A stretch of DNA of 64,000 nt from Chlorocebus sabaeus (GCF_047675955.1 NC_132923.1:87517637-87581636); one strand, 5' to 3'; shown: positions 34,897-45,318, counted from the stretch's first letter. Translations and numbers: made by a program. Notes: a model not told the origin generated them from the sequence alone.

Positions 34897-35907
34897 TACT
34901 TTAGTGTGTTTTTGTCATGGCTAGTAATAGTTTTTTCTTTCCATATTTAGTGCTTCCTTCAGGAGCTCTCATAAGGCAGGTGGTACCAAATTTCCTGAGC
35001 ATTTGTTTGTCTGAAAAGGTTCTTATTTCTTTTTCACTTATAAGCTTAGTGTGGTCAGATATGAAATTCTGGGTTGAAATTTCTTTTATTTAATAATGTT
35101 AAATATTGGCCTTAAATCTCTTTTGTCTTGTAGGATTTCAGCTGAGAGTTCTGCTGTTAGTCTGATGGGCTTCCATTTGTAGATTATCTGACCTTTCTCT
35201 CTAGCTGCCTTTAACATTTTTTCTTTCATTTTAACCTTGGAGAATCTGATGACTATGTGTCTTGGGATTATCTTCTTGTGAAGTATCTTACTGGAGTTCT
35301 CTACTTTTCTTGAATTTGAATGTTGGTCTCTCTAGATAAGTTGGAGAAGTTCTCATTGATGATATCCTAAAATAATTTTTCCAAGTTGGTTCCATTCTCC
35401 CTATCTTTTTCAAGGACAACCAGTCAGTTGTAGATTTGATGTCTTTACATAATCCCATGTTTCTTGGAGGTTTTATTTATTCCTTTTCATTCTTTTTTCC
35501 CTATTCTTGTCTGCCTGTCTTATTTCAGAAAGCCAGTCTTCAGGTTCTGAGATTCCTTTCTCTGCTTGGTCTATTCTGCTATTAATACTTGCGATTGCAT
35601 TATGAAATTCTTGTAGTGTGTTTTTCTGCTGTATCAGGTTAGTTATGTTATTTTCTATACTGATTATTTTTGTCTGTCAGCTCCTGCATTATTTTACTGT
35701 GATTTTTATTTTCCTTTTGTTGGGTTTCAGTGTACTCCTGTAGCTCAGTGAACTTCATTCTTATCCATATTCTGAATGCTATTTCTGTCATTTCAAGCAT
35801 CTCAGTCCAGTTTTGAATGCTTGCTGGAAAGGCGATGTGGTCATTTGGAGGAAAGAAGACCCACTGGCTTTTTGAGTTTTCAGTGTTATTGCACTGATTT
35901 TTCTCAT
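34897..35907 (-). pseudogene. L1 ORF1 (RNA-binding protein), broken
   Basis: The start is placed at the Met of MRKISAITLKTQKASGSS, a familiar but mutated L1 ORF1 beginning, open for about 40 codons and then broken. The end near 34897 precedes ORF2 by about 60 bases, the normal spacing. Confidence 0.75.
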
Positions 35908-37634
35908 CTTTGTGGCCTGCAGTCTTTGAGGTTTTTGACCTTTGGATTTTTTTTTTATCCTGTTTGATGACCTTGAGGGCTTGTGGTATAAGGCAGATCT
36001 AGCCAACTGGCTTTGTTTCTGGTAGATTTTAGAGAGCCAACACTCAGCTCCCAAATCCTGAACTATGTGCTCTAACTCTGAGGGATTTGTATCAGGCCCA
36101 AACTTTGTTCTCTAGCTGCTCAAGCTTTGGAGTTCACTGTTCTGGGGGAACTGAGGTGCAGCAGCTGCAGTGTAGTGCTGGCAGATGCAGGGGTGCCTGC
36201 TTCCCTGCAGGCATTCACTACAGTAGCAAGACAATGAAGTTTATGAGGAGGCAGGGCCCCTGCTGGAGACTGTGCATGGTTGCATTGGAGGTGGTGTTGG
36301 CCTGGGGATGGGGTTCTGGGGCTGGTGCAGGTCTGGGTGCCTTCTCTGTGCCCCTCAAGCAAGAGAAATTGCTAATGGTGTAAGAGGATCCACTGTGCTC
36401 TGAGCAGTCTTACTGCAAGGGTGGGGCACTGGCAGGGGTGGAGTTTGCTGGCTCTGTGCCCACCAAGCCCCCATTTGCAATCGCTATTAGCAAGGGAGAG
36501 GGAGCATACTGCACTTATGTGTGTGGAAGGGCAAGTAAAACAAAATCCATCCATGCATCCACACACCAGCAAAGTAATGTGGGGAGTTGCCATGGGCCAA
36601 GGGGAAGCTGCAGTATGGAGAAGGAGTGTGCAGCTGGTGCATGTCCATTGAAGCTGCCTCACTGGAGCTCTTCACCAGTCAGACATGGTCTGCTCACACA
36701 GAACATGTGGTTTGTGGCCCCAGGGAAACCAAGACTGTCCTCTAAGCAGACATGGCCAGACTGGGAACCCAGGAATGGCCAGGGACCCAGGAATGGCCAG
36801 CAGACAAAAGGGTGCTCAGGTTGGACCAGCCCCATCTGATATGGAAGATTGTTCTGCAAAGATCAGGACCAACAGTTCCCCTAGCGATAAAGTCTCTTGT
36901 GGGACCAAGTCAAGCCTAGAGGTGGTCCCTGGCTGTGCTCCACTAGAGATGGTCCTGCACCAAACCCTGTGAGCTCCACATCAGCTGGCTTGCTACTTCT
37001 ATCACTTCTCAAAGCAGCTCTCCCTGCCACCTCAATTGTGCATGGTGGTCGAGGGTTCTCCTCCTGCCAGAGTTCCAGAGGCTGGTTGCGAAAGTGGGCA
37101 ACTCCATTGCCCCAGAGCTGTTGTGGTTCAAAAAATGAGTTCTGTGCCAGTCGCAGTGGCTCAATGCCTATAATTCCAGCACTTTGGGAGGCCAACGTGG
37201 GCAGATCATGAGGTCAAGAGATCGAGACCATCCTGGCCAACATGATGAAACCTTGTCTCTACTAAAAATACAAAAATTAGCGAAGTGTAGTGGCACACAC
37301 CTGTAATACCAGCTACTCAGGAGGCTGAGGCAGGAGAATTGCTTGAACCCGGGAGGTGGAGGTTGCAGTGAGCTGAGATCGTGCCACTGCTCTCCAGTCT
37401 GGCAACAGAATGAGACTTCATCTCAAAAAAAAAAAAAAAAAAATTAGTTCTTGTGTGTGGTAACCTGCTCAGGGTTCCCAGCTCTTTTCCCCTTCAGCCC
37501 AGCTTCTGTGTCTTTCCTCCATCCACTCTCAGTGCCCCCTCTGAAGATCTGCTTTAAGCCTACCAGTCATCTTAGTCCCTCCATGGGAGCCATTCCACTT
37601 GTTTGAGTCTAGTCGGCCATCTTGCCCTCTCCCT
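35908..37634 (-). promoter_or_regulatory. L1P 5' UTR with internal promoter region
   Basis: GC-richer than its surroundings. It carries the L1 5' UTR words (reversed) up to the AAGATGGCCGACTAG start. Primate L1 5' UTRs have a sense Pol II promoter and an antisense promoter. Any antisense transcript here would run along the AGBL4 sense strand. An Alu interrupts it. Open frames within 36087-37211 are chance. Confidence 0.6.
37146..37443 (+). mobile_element. AluS-type Alu in the L1 5' UTR
   Basis: A full-length Alu (AGTCGCAGTGGCTCAATGCC, GAGGTCAAGAGATCGAGACC, GAACCCGGGAGGTGGAGGTT) with a 19-base A tail. AGTTCTGTG before it and AGTTCTTGTG after it mark the target site. Confidence 0.9.
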
Positions 37635-37646
37635 CATTTATCTTTT

Positions 37647-38670
37647 CACTGTGTTGGGAACATTGTAATTCTATTCTAGCTATTTTGAAATATATAACAA
37701 ATTGTCATTAACTATGATTTTCCTACTGTACTATCAAATACTAAAACTTATTCCTTCTATCCATCTGTATTTTTGTACCCATTAATTAACTTCTCTTAAT
37801 CCTCCAACTTCTTTACCAGCCTCTGGTAATCAGCATTCTATTCTCTACCTCTATGAAATCTACTTTTTTAGCTCCCACGTCTAAGTGAAAATATGCAATA
37901 TTTGTCTTTCTATGCCCGGATTGTTTCACTTAATGTTGTGACCTCCAGTTTCATTCACATTGCTGCAAATGACAGGATTTAATTCCTTTTCTGAATAACA
38001 TTTTATTGTGTATGTATTTTTGAATAATATTCCATTTTTTATCCATTCATCCATTGATCCACACTTAGGTTGATTTCATATCTTGACTATTGTAAATAAT
38101 GTTGCAATAAATATGGGAGTGCAGATACCTCTTTGATGTACTGATTTCCTTTCCTTTGGATATATGCCCAGTGGTGGGATTTCTAGATCACATGGCAGTT
38201 CTTTTTTTAGTATTTTGAGGAACTTGCATACAGTGTTCTGTAATGCCTGTACTACTTTCCATTCTTACCAACAATATATGAGTGTTCCTTTTTTTATACA
38301 TCCTCACCAACGTATTTTATTTTTTGTCTTTTTGGTAATAGCCATTCTAATTGTGGTGAGATGATATCTCATTGTGGTTTTGATTTGCATTTTTTGATGA
38401 TTAATGATGTTGATAATTTTTTCATATACCTACTGTCCATCTGTATGTCTTCTTTTGAGAAATGTCTATTCATGTCTTTTTCCCATTTTTAATTTTTTTT
38501 TGTTTGCTATCGAGTTGTTTGAGTTCCTTATATATTCAGTTTATTAATCCCTTGTAGGATGGATAGTCTACAGATATTTTCTCCCATTCTGGAGGTTGTC
38601 TCTTCATTTTGTTCATAGTTTTCATTGCTGTGCATAAGCTTTTTTTAGCTTGTTGTAATCCCATTAGAAT
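37647..38670 (-). mobile_element. L1MA/L1PB-like, second part
   Basis: Resumes exactly after the L1P target duplication: CACTGTGTTGGGAACATTGT, GGATATATGCCCAGTGGTGG, TTCTTTTGAGAAATGTCTAT and TTTTCTCCCATTCTGGAGGT. It is 5'-truncated at about GTAATCCCATTAGAAT. Confidence 0.88.
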
Positions 38671-39084
38671 AGTCCCTGCAACTAACGTGAACAATATTAA
38701 ATGGGAAATGTAGTTATGATTTGACAAAAGTATTGCATATATGACAAGACAGAGAATCAAGGCCTCTCTTTAGGACTGCACGCAGGCTTTTCATGATACC
38801 TTTACCCACATTGGACCACTCTTTGGCCTATACCTGAAATGGAACTTGCACATTTTCAGTAGCACCATAAGCCCCTTGGTCAGGATGGGCTGTACTCCAT
38901 TCCTCACATATGACTGCCTTGAAGGTTATACCTACTCTTAGACTAACAGTGTACTGTGGTCACTATTTGCAGAGCTCTGATAGAGCACCATATTACTGAA
39001 ACAAGAAGCTCAGGTTAAATTTTTAATCCAAAGAAAGATAGATATTGTAACGTACCCAAAGATCTGGCTTTATTGATGAGAAGG
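38671..39084. other. unassigned intron sequence
   Basis: Nothing recognised. Confidence 0.45.
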
Positions 39085-39345
39085 GAAAGGCTCAATAAAT
39101 ACTGAACAACTGTTTAGATCTAGATACAATATGCCAGGTGATTTACTTATATAATCTTATAGATTCTTAAAACAACTGTGGTAGGATACTGTCACCATCT
39201 CGATCTTGGATGTAAACAATCAATGTCCAAAAAAAAAAAAAAAAAAAAAGAAGAAGAATTACCTTTCCTAAATTCACAGAACGTGAAACTGGGATTCAAT
39301 CCCAAGTGTATCTGGCTAAAAAGTCTATAAGCTTATTCTTCTGAG
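39085..39345 (-). mobile_element. MIR with an internal A21 run
   Basis: AATATGCCAGGTGATTTACT, GGGATTCAATCCCAAGTGTA and the reversed core surround a 21-base A run at 39229-39249, where MIR normally has only a short TGAGGAAAC-like site. Confidence 0.8.
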
Positions 39346-39690
39346 GCAACAGACTTGGTTTAAATACTAGCTCTGCTACTTATTAGTTATATGGTTTTAG
39401 TTTGCTTAATCACATTACCACTCCCTCATCTGTAAATAAGCGGTGACAAATAGTGCCTGTCTCAAAAAGTTCATTATCCTCAAAACAAATGAGATAATGC
39501 ATCAAATATCACTCTCTGGGGTGGGGCCCAAGCATCTGTCATTTTAAAACCTATACGAGTGATTCTAATTTACAACTAGGTTATTCTAATATATAAAACA
39601 TTGTTCTAATGTGAATGAAGTGCTTAACTCAGATTATGGTACATAGTGTGTGCTCAGAAATTGTTATTATTATTGTTGTGGTTACCATTA
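39346..39690 (+). mobile_element. MIR split by a MER5-like element
   Basis: MIR head and core at 39346-39505 (TAGCTCTGCTACTTATTAGT, CCTCATCTGTAAATAAGCGG) and MIR tail at 39600-39690 (GAAGTGCTTAACTCAGATTA, ACATAGTGTGTGCTCAGAAA). Confidence 0.75.
39510..39590 (+). mobile_element. MER5-like hAT fragment
   Basis: CTCTGGGGTGGGGCCCAAGC, ATCTGTCATTTTAAAACC and GAGTGATTCTAATTTACA match the 3' part of MER5A/B (hAT-Charlie, non-autonomous). Confidence 0.65.
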
Positions 39691-39904
39691 TCTTATGGAT
39701 GCCACATCTTCTTATTCATTTTGAGTAAAAACTAATGATTAAGTATAAAATATGGAAATTCAGTGTTTCCTGTACTGTCTGCTTTCATATACTTTTGAAT
39801 CTCTCTACCACAAGTGATGTTGCTAAATGGCTGGAAAACATAAAAAATACTTGAACAGGGAATGGTAAGAAATGGTGTTACTGTTCCCATGTAATATTAT
39901 AGAC
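39691..39904. other. unassigned intron sequence
   Basis: Nothing recognised. Confidence 0.45.
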
Positions 39905-40135
39905 AAGGTATGATCTTTATGGTCAAAACACCTAAGATTTAAGTCCTAGCTCTACCAATAGGTTGGGAATTTTTGGAGGACAAGCCACTTTGTTTAAGTG
40001 TCAATTTCCTCACATCTAAAACTGGGCTAAAATAAACAACTTTTATTTATAAATGGATTAAGAAAATAATATAGCATATTTAAAATACCTGGGAAATTTC
40101 CTAGGTACACAGTAGGATGTTAATGGTCAGTGTAT
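39905..40135 (+). mobile_element. MIR, near full length
   Basis: GTCCTAGCTCTACCAATAGG, TTTCCTCACATCTAAAACTG, TACCTGGGAAATTTCCTAGG and TACACAGTAGGATG. Confidence 0.75.
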
Positions 40136-40779
40136 GTTTCACTTTCTCATTTCTTTATTCCAGCTTCACATGTTTACATCATTGCTTTATTAGCTTTCTC
40201 TCTGTATTTATCAATAATCTAGATCCTGAAAGTGCAGTATGGCTTCCAGGTTCACTGGAAATGGATCTGATAACTGGAATCTCAGAAAAAAGAAGCGGGG
40301 GGCGGGGAGGGGTTATGCCCTCTGAGGTTCAAAGGCCATTTGTCCCCTTAATATTGATTTTCTTAAATCAGATACTAGCCAAGACCCTGAGTGAAGTAAT
40401 TGAATTGACAAAAGGCAGGTCTAGGTTATTAATAATGGAACAGCCTTGGACATTCTCGATGACTTAATTTAATGACAGAAGAGAGGCCTGAAACCAAAAT
40501 GCCTACAGATGGGGTAAATGGCTGGGTCTCTGGGAGAAAGGAAAACACAAGTTATCCCTCAAAGCTTATTTCATGGGACAAAGCATTTTATTATAGTCCT
40601 AAACATGAGGTCAGAGGAAATAGTTTTGATTTTCTCTTTTTTAACAAAACAAAATTTTAAGGACTTGAATAATTACCATTAAATTTATTTTTTGCCCCTG
40701 GAAAATAGACTTGTTTAGGTTTATGGAATTTTGGAATCTTAGTGATTAACTCAAGAGTAAAAATCATAGACATCTTATC
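40136..40779. other. unassigned intron sequence with a G-run
   Basis: No repeat recognised. 40296-40312 holds GGGGGGCGGGGAGGGG, an Sp1-like G-rich run. The frame 40117-40467 spans it but has no splice support. Confidence 0.4.
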
Positions 40780-41005
40780 TGTTTATCCCCTGAATTCAAA
40801 TATCAATTCTGTCATCTACTAGTATGAATTCAATCAAGTTAGGTAACCTCTCTGAGCCATAGTTTCTACATTTATTAAATGAAGATGTTCATATTTATTT
40901 TTTATGGTTATAGGAGAATATTTCCAATGTTTAAAAAAGTATATAAAATTACTGTCACTTGATACTATATAATACCTCACACAATAAATATTTGTTGAAT
41001 AAAAT
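40780..41005 (+). mobile_element. MIR, near full length
   Basis: ATCAATTCTGTCATCTACTA, GTAACCTCTCTGAGCCATAG and ACACAATAAATATTTGTTGA. Confidence 0.75.
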
Positions 41006-41109
41006 GATACATGAATTTTTATGTTTTTGGTTTTTTCACTGCCCCTGGATAGAAAGGATAGCCTGTGGTAACCTCTTGAAATCTTTTCTTCTCTTGAGGT
41101 ATTCTGGCT

Positions 41110-41290
41110 GCTCTACCTGTAGCTCTCATCATCTCTCCTTTGGACTATTTCAGTGGTTTCAAGTGTCTCTTTATCACATTTCTCTTCTCTTTCACAATCT
41201 TCCCTCCCCTCCTACCACAAAGTTGTTTGCTAAAACAAAGATCCAATCCTTTAAAATTATACTATCCTCTTGGAAAGGTATCTAGAATGT
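41110..41290 (+). mobile_element. L2 fragment
   Basis: CTCATCATCTCTCCTTTGGA and AACAAAGATCCAATCCTTTA fit the L2 3' ORF/UTR region. Confidence 0.55.
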
Positions 41291-41299
41291 CATAATCAC

Positions 41300-41405
41300 T
41301 CATTTTAAAGATAAGACCCAGAGATGGGGAGAGATTTATCCAAGTACCTATGGCGCTATAAACGTATGCTAAGATTAGAGTTGAGCCTAGTACCCCGACC
41401 CCCAG
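41300..41405 (-). mobile_element. MIR fragment
   Basis: ATTTTAAAGATAAGACCCAG and AGAGTTGAGCCTAGTACCCC. Confidence 0.6.
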
Positions 41406-41611
41406 AAGAAAATAACAAAGAGTGTACAGAAGAGGATATATATCCTCCAGTTCTAGTCAAAGGGGTTTCAAGTAGTTGTAGAATTTTTTAATTGCAATTT
41501 TGTTCTTAGTTACTATTTTTAGTGTTTTTGAACTTTAAATGTACTACTATTACCCTGATGACAATATGATTTATTTCTATGTAAATTCTAGGTCAGTCAA
41601 GAGAAAGGGTA
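41406..41611. other. unassigned intron sequence
   Basis: Nothing recognised. Confidence 0.45.
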
Positions 41612-41875
41612 CAGTTGATAGTAACTAAAACTTATATGACATTCATTATGTACCAAGTATGGTTCCAAATACTGTACATATATTAATTTAATTCTCATCA
41701 GAGTCCTATGAAGTAGGTACTGTTATTATTCCCATTTTTCAGATCAGGATACTGAAACAGATGTTTAGTAGCTTGGCAAGGCCACACAACTCAAAAGCAG
41801 TAGAGTTGGTACTAAAATTCAAGTTTCCAGGTTCCAGAGCTAATGCATAATTACTATGCTCAGCTGGCACAAACA
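41612..41875 (-). mobile_element. MIR, essentially full length
   Basis: CATTCATTATGTACCAAGTA, CTATGAAGTAGGTACTGTTA, CCCATTTTTCAGATCAGGAT, GGCCACACAACTCAAAAGCA and CAAGTTTCCAGGTTCCAGAG. It ends about 160 bases before the AGBL4 exon. Confidence 0.9.
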
Positions 41876-42013
41876 CATTACATTCTCATGAGCACTGTGT
41901 ATTCTCACTATACAATTGGCTGCTAGTCCATATGGCTGCCTTTAACCCTGTTTCTTCTTTCCTGTCTTAATTATCAGGAAGTTGCAATTTGTATTACATA
42001 GTTTTAAGATGAA

Positions 42014-42035
42014 CTTCTCCCTCTTTCTTTTTCAG
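42014..42035 (+). promoter_or_regulatory. AGBL4: splice acceptor of the AGBL4 exon
   Basis: A near-continuous C/T tract ends in TTCAG. A second AG follows two bases later (42036-42037), so a NAGNAG-like shift is conceivable. It would break the reading frame relative to the known protein, so the first AG is taken as the acceptor. Confidence 0.85.
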
Positions 42036-42130
42036 AGGGTCATTTTCAACATTGTTAACTTCAGTAAAACCAAGAGTCTCTATAGAGATGGGATGGCCCC
42101 TATGGTGAAATCTACCAGCAGACCAAAATG
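42036..42130 (+). CDS. AGBL4: AGBL4 (CCP6) internal coding exon
   Basis: The product is a cytosolic M14-family zinc metallocarboxypeptidase that shortens polyglutamate chains on tubulin and related proteins. Seen here: a 21-base pyrimidine-rich run and TTCAG end at 42035, and ATG|GTAAGT marks the donor at 42131. The 95 bases read open in phase 0 as 31 codons plus TG, which would be completed by a G in the next exon to give Trp. The peptide includes NFSKTKSLYRDGMAPMV and ends STSRPK. I recognise this from memory as the CCP6 N-terminal beta-sandwich region, roughly residues 95-125 of about 500, ahead of the catalytic domain. No zinc ligand (HxxE...H) is expected in this exon. Neighbouring exons were not found in the window, which fits the very large introns of this gene. 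A paralogue (AGBL1-3, AGBL5, AGTPBP1) would be less similar in this stretch. Confidence 0.9.
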
Positions 42131-42136
42131 GTAAGT
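42128..42136 (+). promoter_or_regulatory. AGBL4: splice donor of the AGBL4 exon
   Basis: ATG|GTAAGT: the intronic six bases are the full consensus for U1 pairing. The exonic last bases (ATG) are weaker than the usual CAG. Confidence 0.85.
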
Positions 42137-42675
42137 GATCTACAGAATGAGACTCCTTCCTGGTTAGAAAATTGGTCCCAGACCCCATACGTATACGCAC
42201 CTACTAATGGACCCCCCAAAAAATAAAAGTAATTCTTTTAAAAAAGAAAATTTTACCCAGAGCTCAAGTTTATCTGCTGTACAGCGGGGGATCAGACTTA
42301 CTGTCACTGAGAAGAATGAGGATGGGTTTCTGTATGGCCATTCTTTGGGTACTGTTCTTGAGAATGTTGGAAATATGGTCCTATGCTTGGAATGATCAGC
42401 ATTCAACTATGAGAAAAGACAGTCAGTTATTTGGTAAGCTTGCTGTCCTGTTTGGCTTTTATCTTGGTATCTTTGGAAACGTAAATAAAGTTGGTTCTTT
42501 TCTTTTCCTAGCCTAAGCATAGATTATGTATAATAACCTAGGAGGACATTAGGAACTACAGTTCAGTAGCTTTCTCTTGCTTTGCATGGTTTTTGTGTTT
42601 TGTGTGTGTGTATTTTAAAGTTCTATTTGTATCATTGCTATAGTGAGGAGGAGGGGAGTTGGATAGGATTGGTTA
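42137..42675. other. unassigned sequence just after the exon
   Basis: No repeats in the first ~540 bases of the downstream intron. Overlapping short frames on both strands (42164-42516) have no splice support. Confidence 0.45.
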
Positions 42676-42720
42676 ATAATTGTAATAATAGTAATAATAT
42701 TAATAATACTAGTAATGATA
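42676..42720. repeat. (TAA)n-rich tract
   Basis: Imperfect TAATAA repeats. Confidence 0.85.
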
Positions 42721-42724
42721 ACTA

Positions 42725-42890
42725 CCCCACTTACTACAAAGCCATCTGGGTCAGATGCTTTATATTTGTTGTTACTATTTCCACATTTTTGCAATGGAAC
42801 TTTTAAATATCCGTATATTACAGATGAAAAAATTGAGGCAAGGAAAAGTTAAGTACTTTATTAAGACCATAAAGAGTAAGAGAGTGCCCT
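42725..42890 (-). mobile_element. MIR fragment
   Basis: AGATGCTTTATATTTGTTGT, TATTACAGATGAAAAAATTG and AGGCAAGGAAAAGTTAAGTA. Confidence 0.65.
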
Positions 42891-42921
42891 GTGTTATTTA
42901 TGTTACCCCATAATACCTTTT

Positions 42922-43010
42922 CAACCAATTCATTCATTCATTTATTCATTCAATAAACATTGATTGAGTACAACAAAATGAAAGACTTCAAAGACAAAAA
43001 CCTAGTATTA
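42922..43010 (-). mobile_element. L2 3' tail with (ATTC)n
   Basis: ATTCATTCATTCATTTATTC then AATAAACATTGATTGAGTAC, the reverse of the L2 TGAA tail. Confidence 0.5.
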
Positions 43011-43019
43011 TTAATCTAT

Positions 43020-43150
43020 TCATCTATCACACAGTAGGTGTTAAGTGAATGCCTGTTAAAATGAACTGAATTTGTTGTGAGAATTTACATGCAAAGTGCC
43101 TGGGACTTACTAAGTGCTCAACAAATGGCATCTATCATTAATAGTATTAT
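43020..43150 (+). mobile_element. MIR tail
   Basis: TTACATGCAAAGTGCCTGGG, ACTTACTAAGTGCTCAACAA and ATGGCATCTATCATTA. Confidence 0.65.
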
Positions 43151-43597
43151 ATAAAACCCTATACAAATGCAAGGAATTGTTAATATTGTTATAGCTTTGA
43201 TCTCTGTTCAAATATTAATGACTAGTGAGAAGATAGTCTCCAAATGTCTATATTTATAGAAAATTAGCAATTCATGAATATTGAATTGTGCTTTTATCTC
43301 CAAATGATACTTGGCAATTTTCTATAAATGTTGGGCTGAGAAGCTCAGGTTTATAAAAGTAGAGGCATTTGATGACAATAATAAAAACTGTTTAAGAAAG
43401 GTAAAAATATCTCCTTGGGCATGATTTTTTGCTTTCCTGTGTCAAATCAACTAATCTGCTGCTCCTTCTCTCAGTCTTTCTGGGCAAGGGATAGGCCTTT
43501 GCTTTGAGTCTCTGGTTCCAGCCCAAGTAGATAATAATAGAAATCATTTATCCTTTAATAGGCATATATATAGATGATTACTTTAAACCTTGCAAGT
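43151..43597. other. unassigned intron sequence
   Basis: Nothing recognised. Confidence 0.45.
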
Positions 43598-43614
43598 AAA
43601 AGGACATCACTGTT

Positions 43615-43804
43615 CAGTTTCCAATGGGGAGGGGGAGGGGTGTGGGATTTCATTGGGAGTTATACCTGATGTAAATGACGAGTTGATGGGTGCTGACGAG
43701 TTGATGGGTGCAGCACACCAACATGGCACAAGTATACATATGTAACAAACCTGCACGTTATGCACATGTACCCTAGAACTTAAAGTATAATAATAATAAT
43801 AAAA

Positions 43805-43833
<29 letters not shown>
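43615..43833 (+). mobile_element. 5'-truncated L1PA insertion
   Basis: Only the last ~160 bases of an L1 (ATGGCACAAGTATACATATG, AACCTGCACGTTATGCACAT, GTACCCTAGAACTTAAAG) with an (AATA/AAATA)n tail. Low divergence suggests an ape-era subfamily. Perfect 17-bp target duplication AAAAGGACATCACTGTT at 43598-43614 and 43834-43850. An 18-bp segment GACGAGTTGATGGGTGC(T/A) is tandemly doubled. Confidence 0.93.
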
Positions 43834-43835
<2 letters not shown>

Positions 43836-43850
43836 AAGGACATCACTGTT

Positions 43851-44394
43851 GATTTGCTCATGAGGGCCTTCAAAATGACATTGTATATCTTTTTCCATAT
43901 TCTGTGTTGGGATCTTGTACAGCAACAATAATCACCATCCATTTTTTCCAAGTGTTAAGTTCTGGAGTTCTTTTTTGTGTTTTGAATGATGTATAAGCCT
44001 TAATTATTTCACTTTGCTTCTTTTTTCTCATGAACTGTGTTGTGTCTTCTCTGCTAGGGCTCTTGACAAGATTTTGAAATAATGGGTCCTTGCATTTGGA
44101 TTATGATGCTTTAGAATTAAGTTGGTGCTCTTACACAATATTGGCAGGCACTCAGCAGCAGCCATTGTCCAGTCATTGGATTCCTCTAATGGTCTGAACA
44201 AGCCTAAAGTTTCAGAAATGAGTTTGTTGTAGTTTATTAGGCCACTTAGGCATAAGGTACCATAACACATCACATTGTTTGTATATGTAATATCTCCTAT
44301 TTTTTACCTTGCCATCCCCAGAACTTGGATACAAAGCAACTTTCATTGCTTCAGAGTTTCCTGTCCTCAAGCCAGATGTTTAGATTTTTTTTAA
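43851..44394. other. unassigned intron sequence
   Basis: Includes the minus open frame 44028-44273 (81 codons) with no recognised homology. Confidence 0.4.
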
Positions 44395-44500
44395 CTTCAT
44401 AGGACTTCATTGAGCACCTTCATGTGCTATGCACTGTTCTAGATATTGGGATACAGGATGAATATGCTATAAAAGATCTGTTCCAAAAGGGAATTTTATG
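44395..44500 (-). mobile_element. L2 3' end fragment
   Basis: TTCATTGAGCACCTTCATGT, GCTATGCACTGTTCTAGATA and TTGGGATACAGGATGAATAT. Confidence 0.6.
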
Positions 44501-44984
44501 TTTAGAATTTTTATTGACTAATCTGTGCAAATCATAATTGTTATTCTCCTTGCTACTGTTGTATTTTGAACATCCTTTTTTCCACCTTGGTGCTCTGTGT
44601 CTAGGAGTTTCTTTTATGCTTTGAGTCGGTTACCTACACCTGAACCTATCTCCCAGCAGCCATTATCATAAATATTCCCAGGGTTTGATAAAGAAGTGGC
44701 TATGGGCTCTCAGAATATTAGATTTTATTGGCTCCAAGGAGTCTATCCTAATTTAGGAATCTCAGCAATGGCCTAACTCAAACCTGAAAAATACCTTGTA
44801 GATCTCAAATTTATAGTGTCTTCTCCAGTGTCTTTCTAATTCTAGCTTTCCCAAAACCAAGGCAAACACTATAACAAAAAAAGTTTGTAATACTTTCCTT
44901 GGGTATTACCTCCTTTGATATTCCAAATAAGTCATGTAAAAATTCCTACTTCAGGATAAACACTAAAAATCTGAAATTTCCTGG
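44501..44984. other. unassigned intron sequence
   Basis: Nothing recognised. Confidence 0.45.
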
Positions 44985-44988
44985 ATAT

Positions 44989-45019
<31 letters not shown>

Positions 45020-45110
45020 TGGAATATACACATATGTATGTGTGTGTGTATATATTTATACATACATGTATGTATGTGTGTATATATATGTGTATTTACA
45101 TATATATATG
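44985..45110. repeat. (TA)n / (TATG)n / (TG)n microsatellite cluster
   Basis: TA run at 44988-45014, then mixed TATG, TG and TACA repeats up to 45110. Confidence 0.93.
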
Positions 45111-45318
45111 GAAAACACCCTTTTTTCACCTTTTCAGGGTGAACAAACATTCTTCTTCACCTCTTATAGGAGGCTGTAACAGGTACCAAGGCCTTCAAGT
45201 CTTAGCATAGACCGGTAGTTAATTAGTTATAGAAAGCCAATCAACATGAGGTACAACCGGCAAACCATTATATAAATGTGTGGCAACTCAAGGCTGTTGT
45301 GCCTTGAGGAGACATCTA
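45111..45318. other. unassigned intron sequence
   Basis: Nothing recognised. Confidence 0.45.

Larger units (their letters stand above)
30618..37634 (-). mobile_element. full-length L1P, nested insertion
   Basis: Reading minus, the 5' end (AAGATGGCCGACTAGA, 37608-37623) is followed by 5' UTR, ORF1, ORF2 and a 3' UTR ending in reversed AACTTTTAAGTTCATGGG near 30652. A perfect 12-bp target duplication CATTTATCTTTT flanks it (30606-30617 and 37635-37646). Sequence divergence suggests an L1PA13-17 or L1PB-age copy. Both ORFs are broken. It was later enlarged by an Alu and by simple-repeat growth. Confidence 0.9.
1..42035 (+). other. AGBL4: AGBL4 intron upstream of the exon (partial)
   Basis: Inferred from the exon at 42036. 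No other CCP6-like peptide with splice sites was found in this stretch, so it is read as one intron continuing beyond the window start. Its repeat content is listed separately. Confidence 0.75.

Noticed and set aside
36087..37211. Several overlapping frames of about 100 codons on both strands
   Set aside because: All are within the GC-rich 5' UTR of the L1P; composition explains the lack of stops.
40296..40312. Possible G-quadruplex or promoter element
   Set aside because: G-runs have almost no loops between them and there is no CpG island or start-site context.
42038..42130. Alternative exon start at the second AG (42037)
   Set aside because: Would delete two bases and shift the frame away from the recognised CCP6 peptide.
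44028..44273. 81-codon minus-strand frame with fairly protein-like composition
   Set aside because: No recognised homology, no second coding piece, no A tail or duplication to indicate a processed pseudogene.
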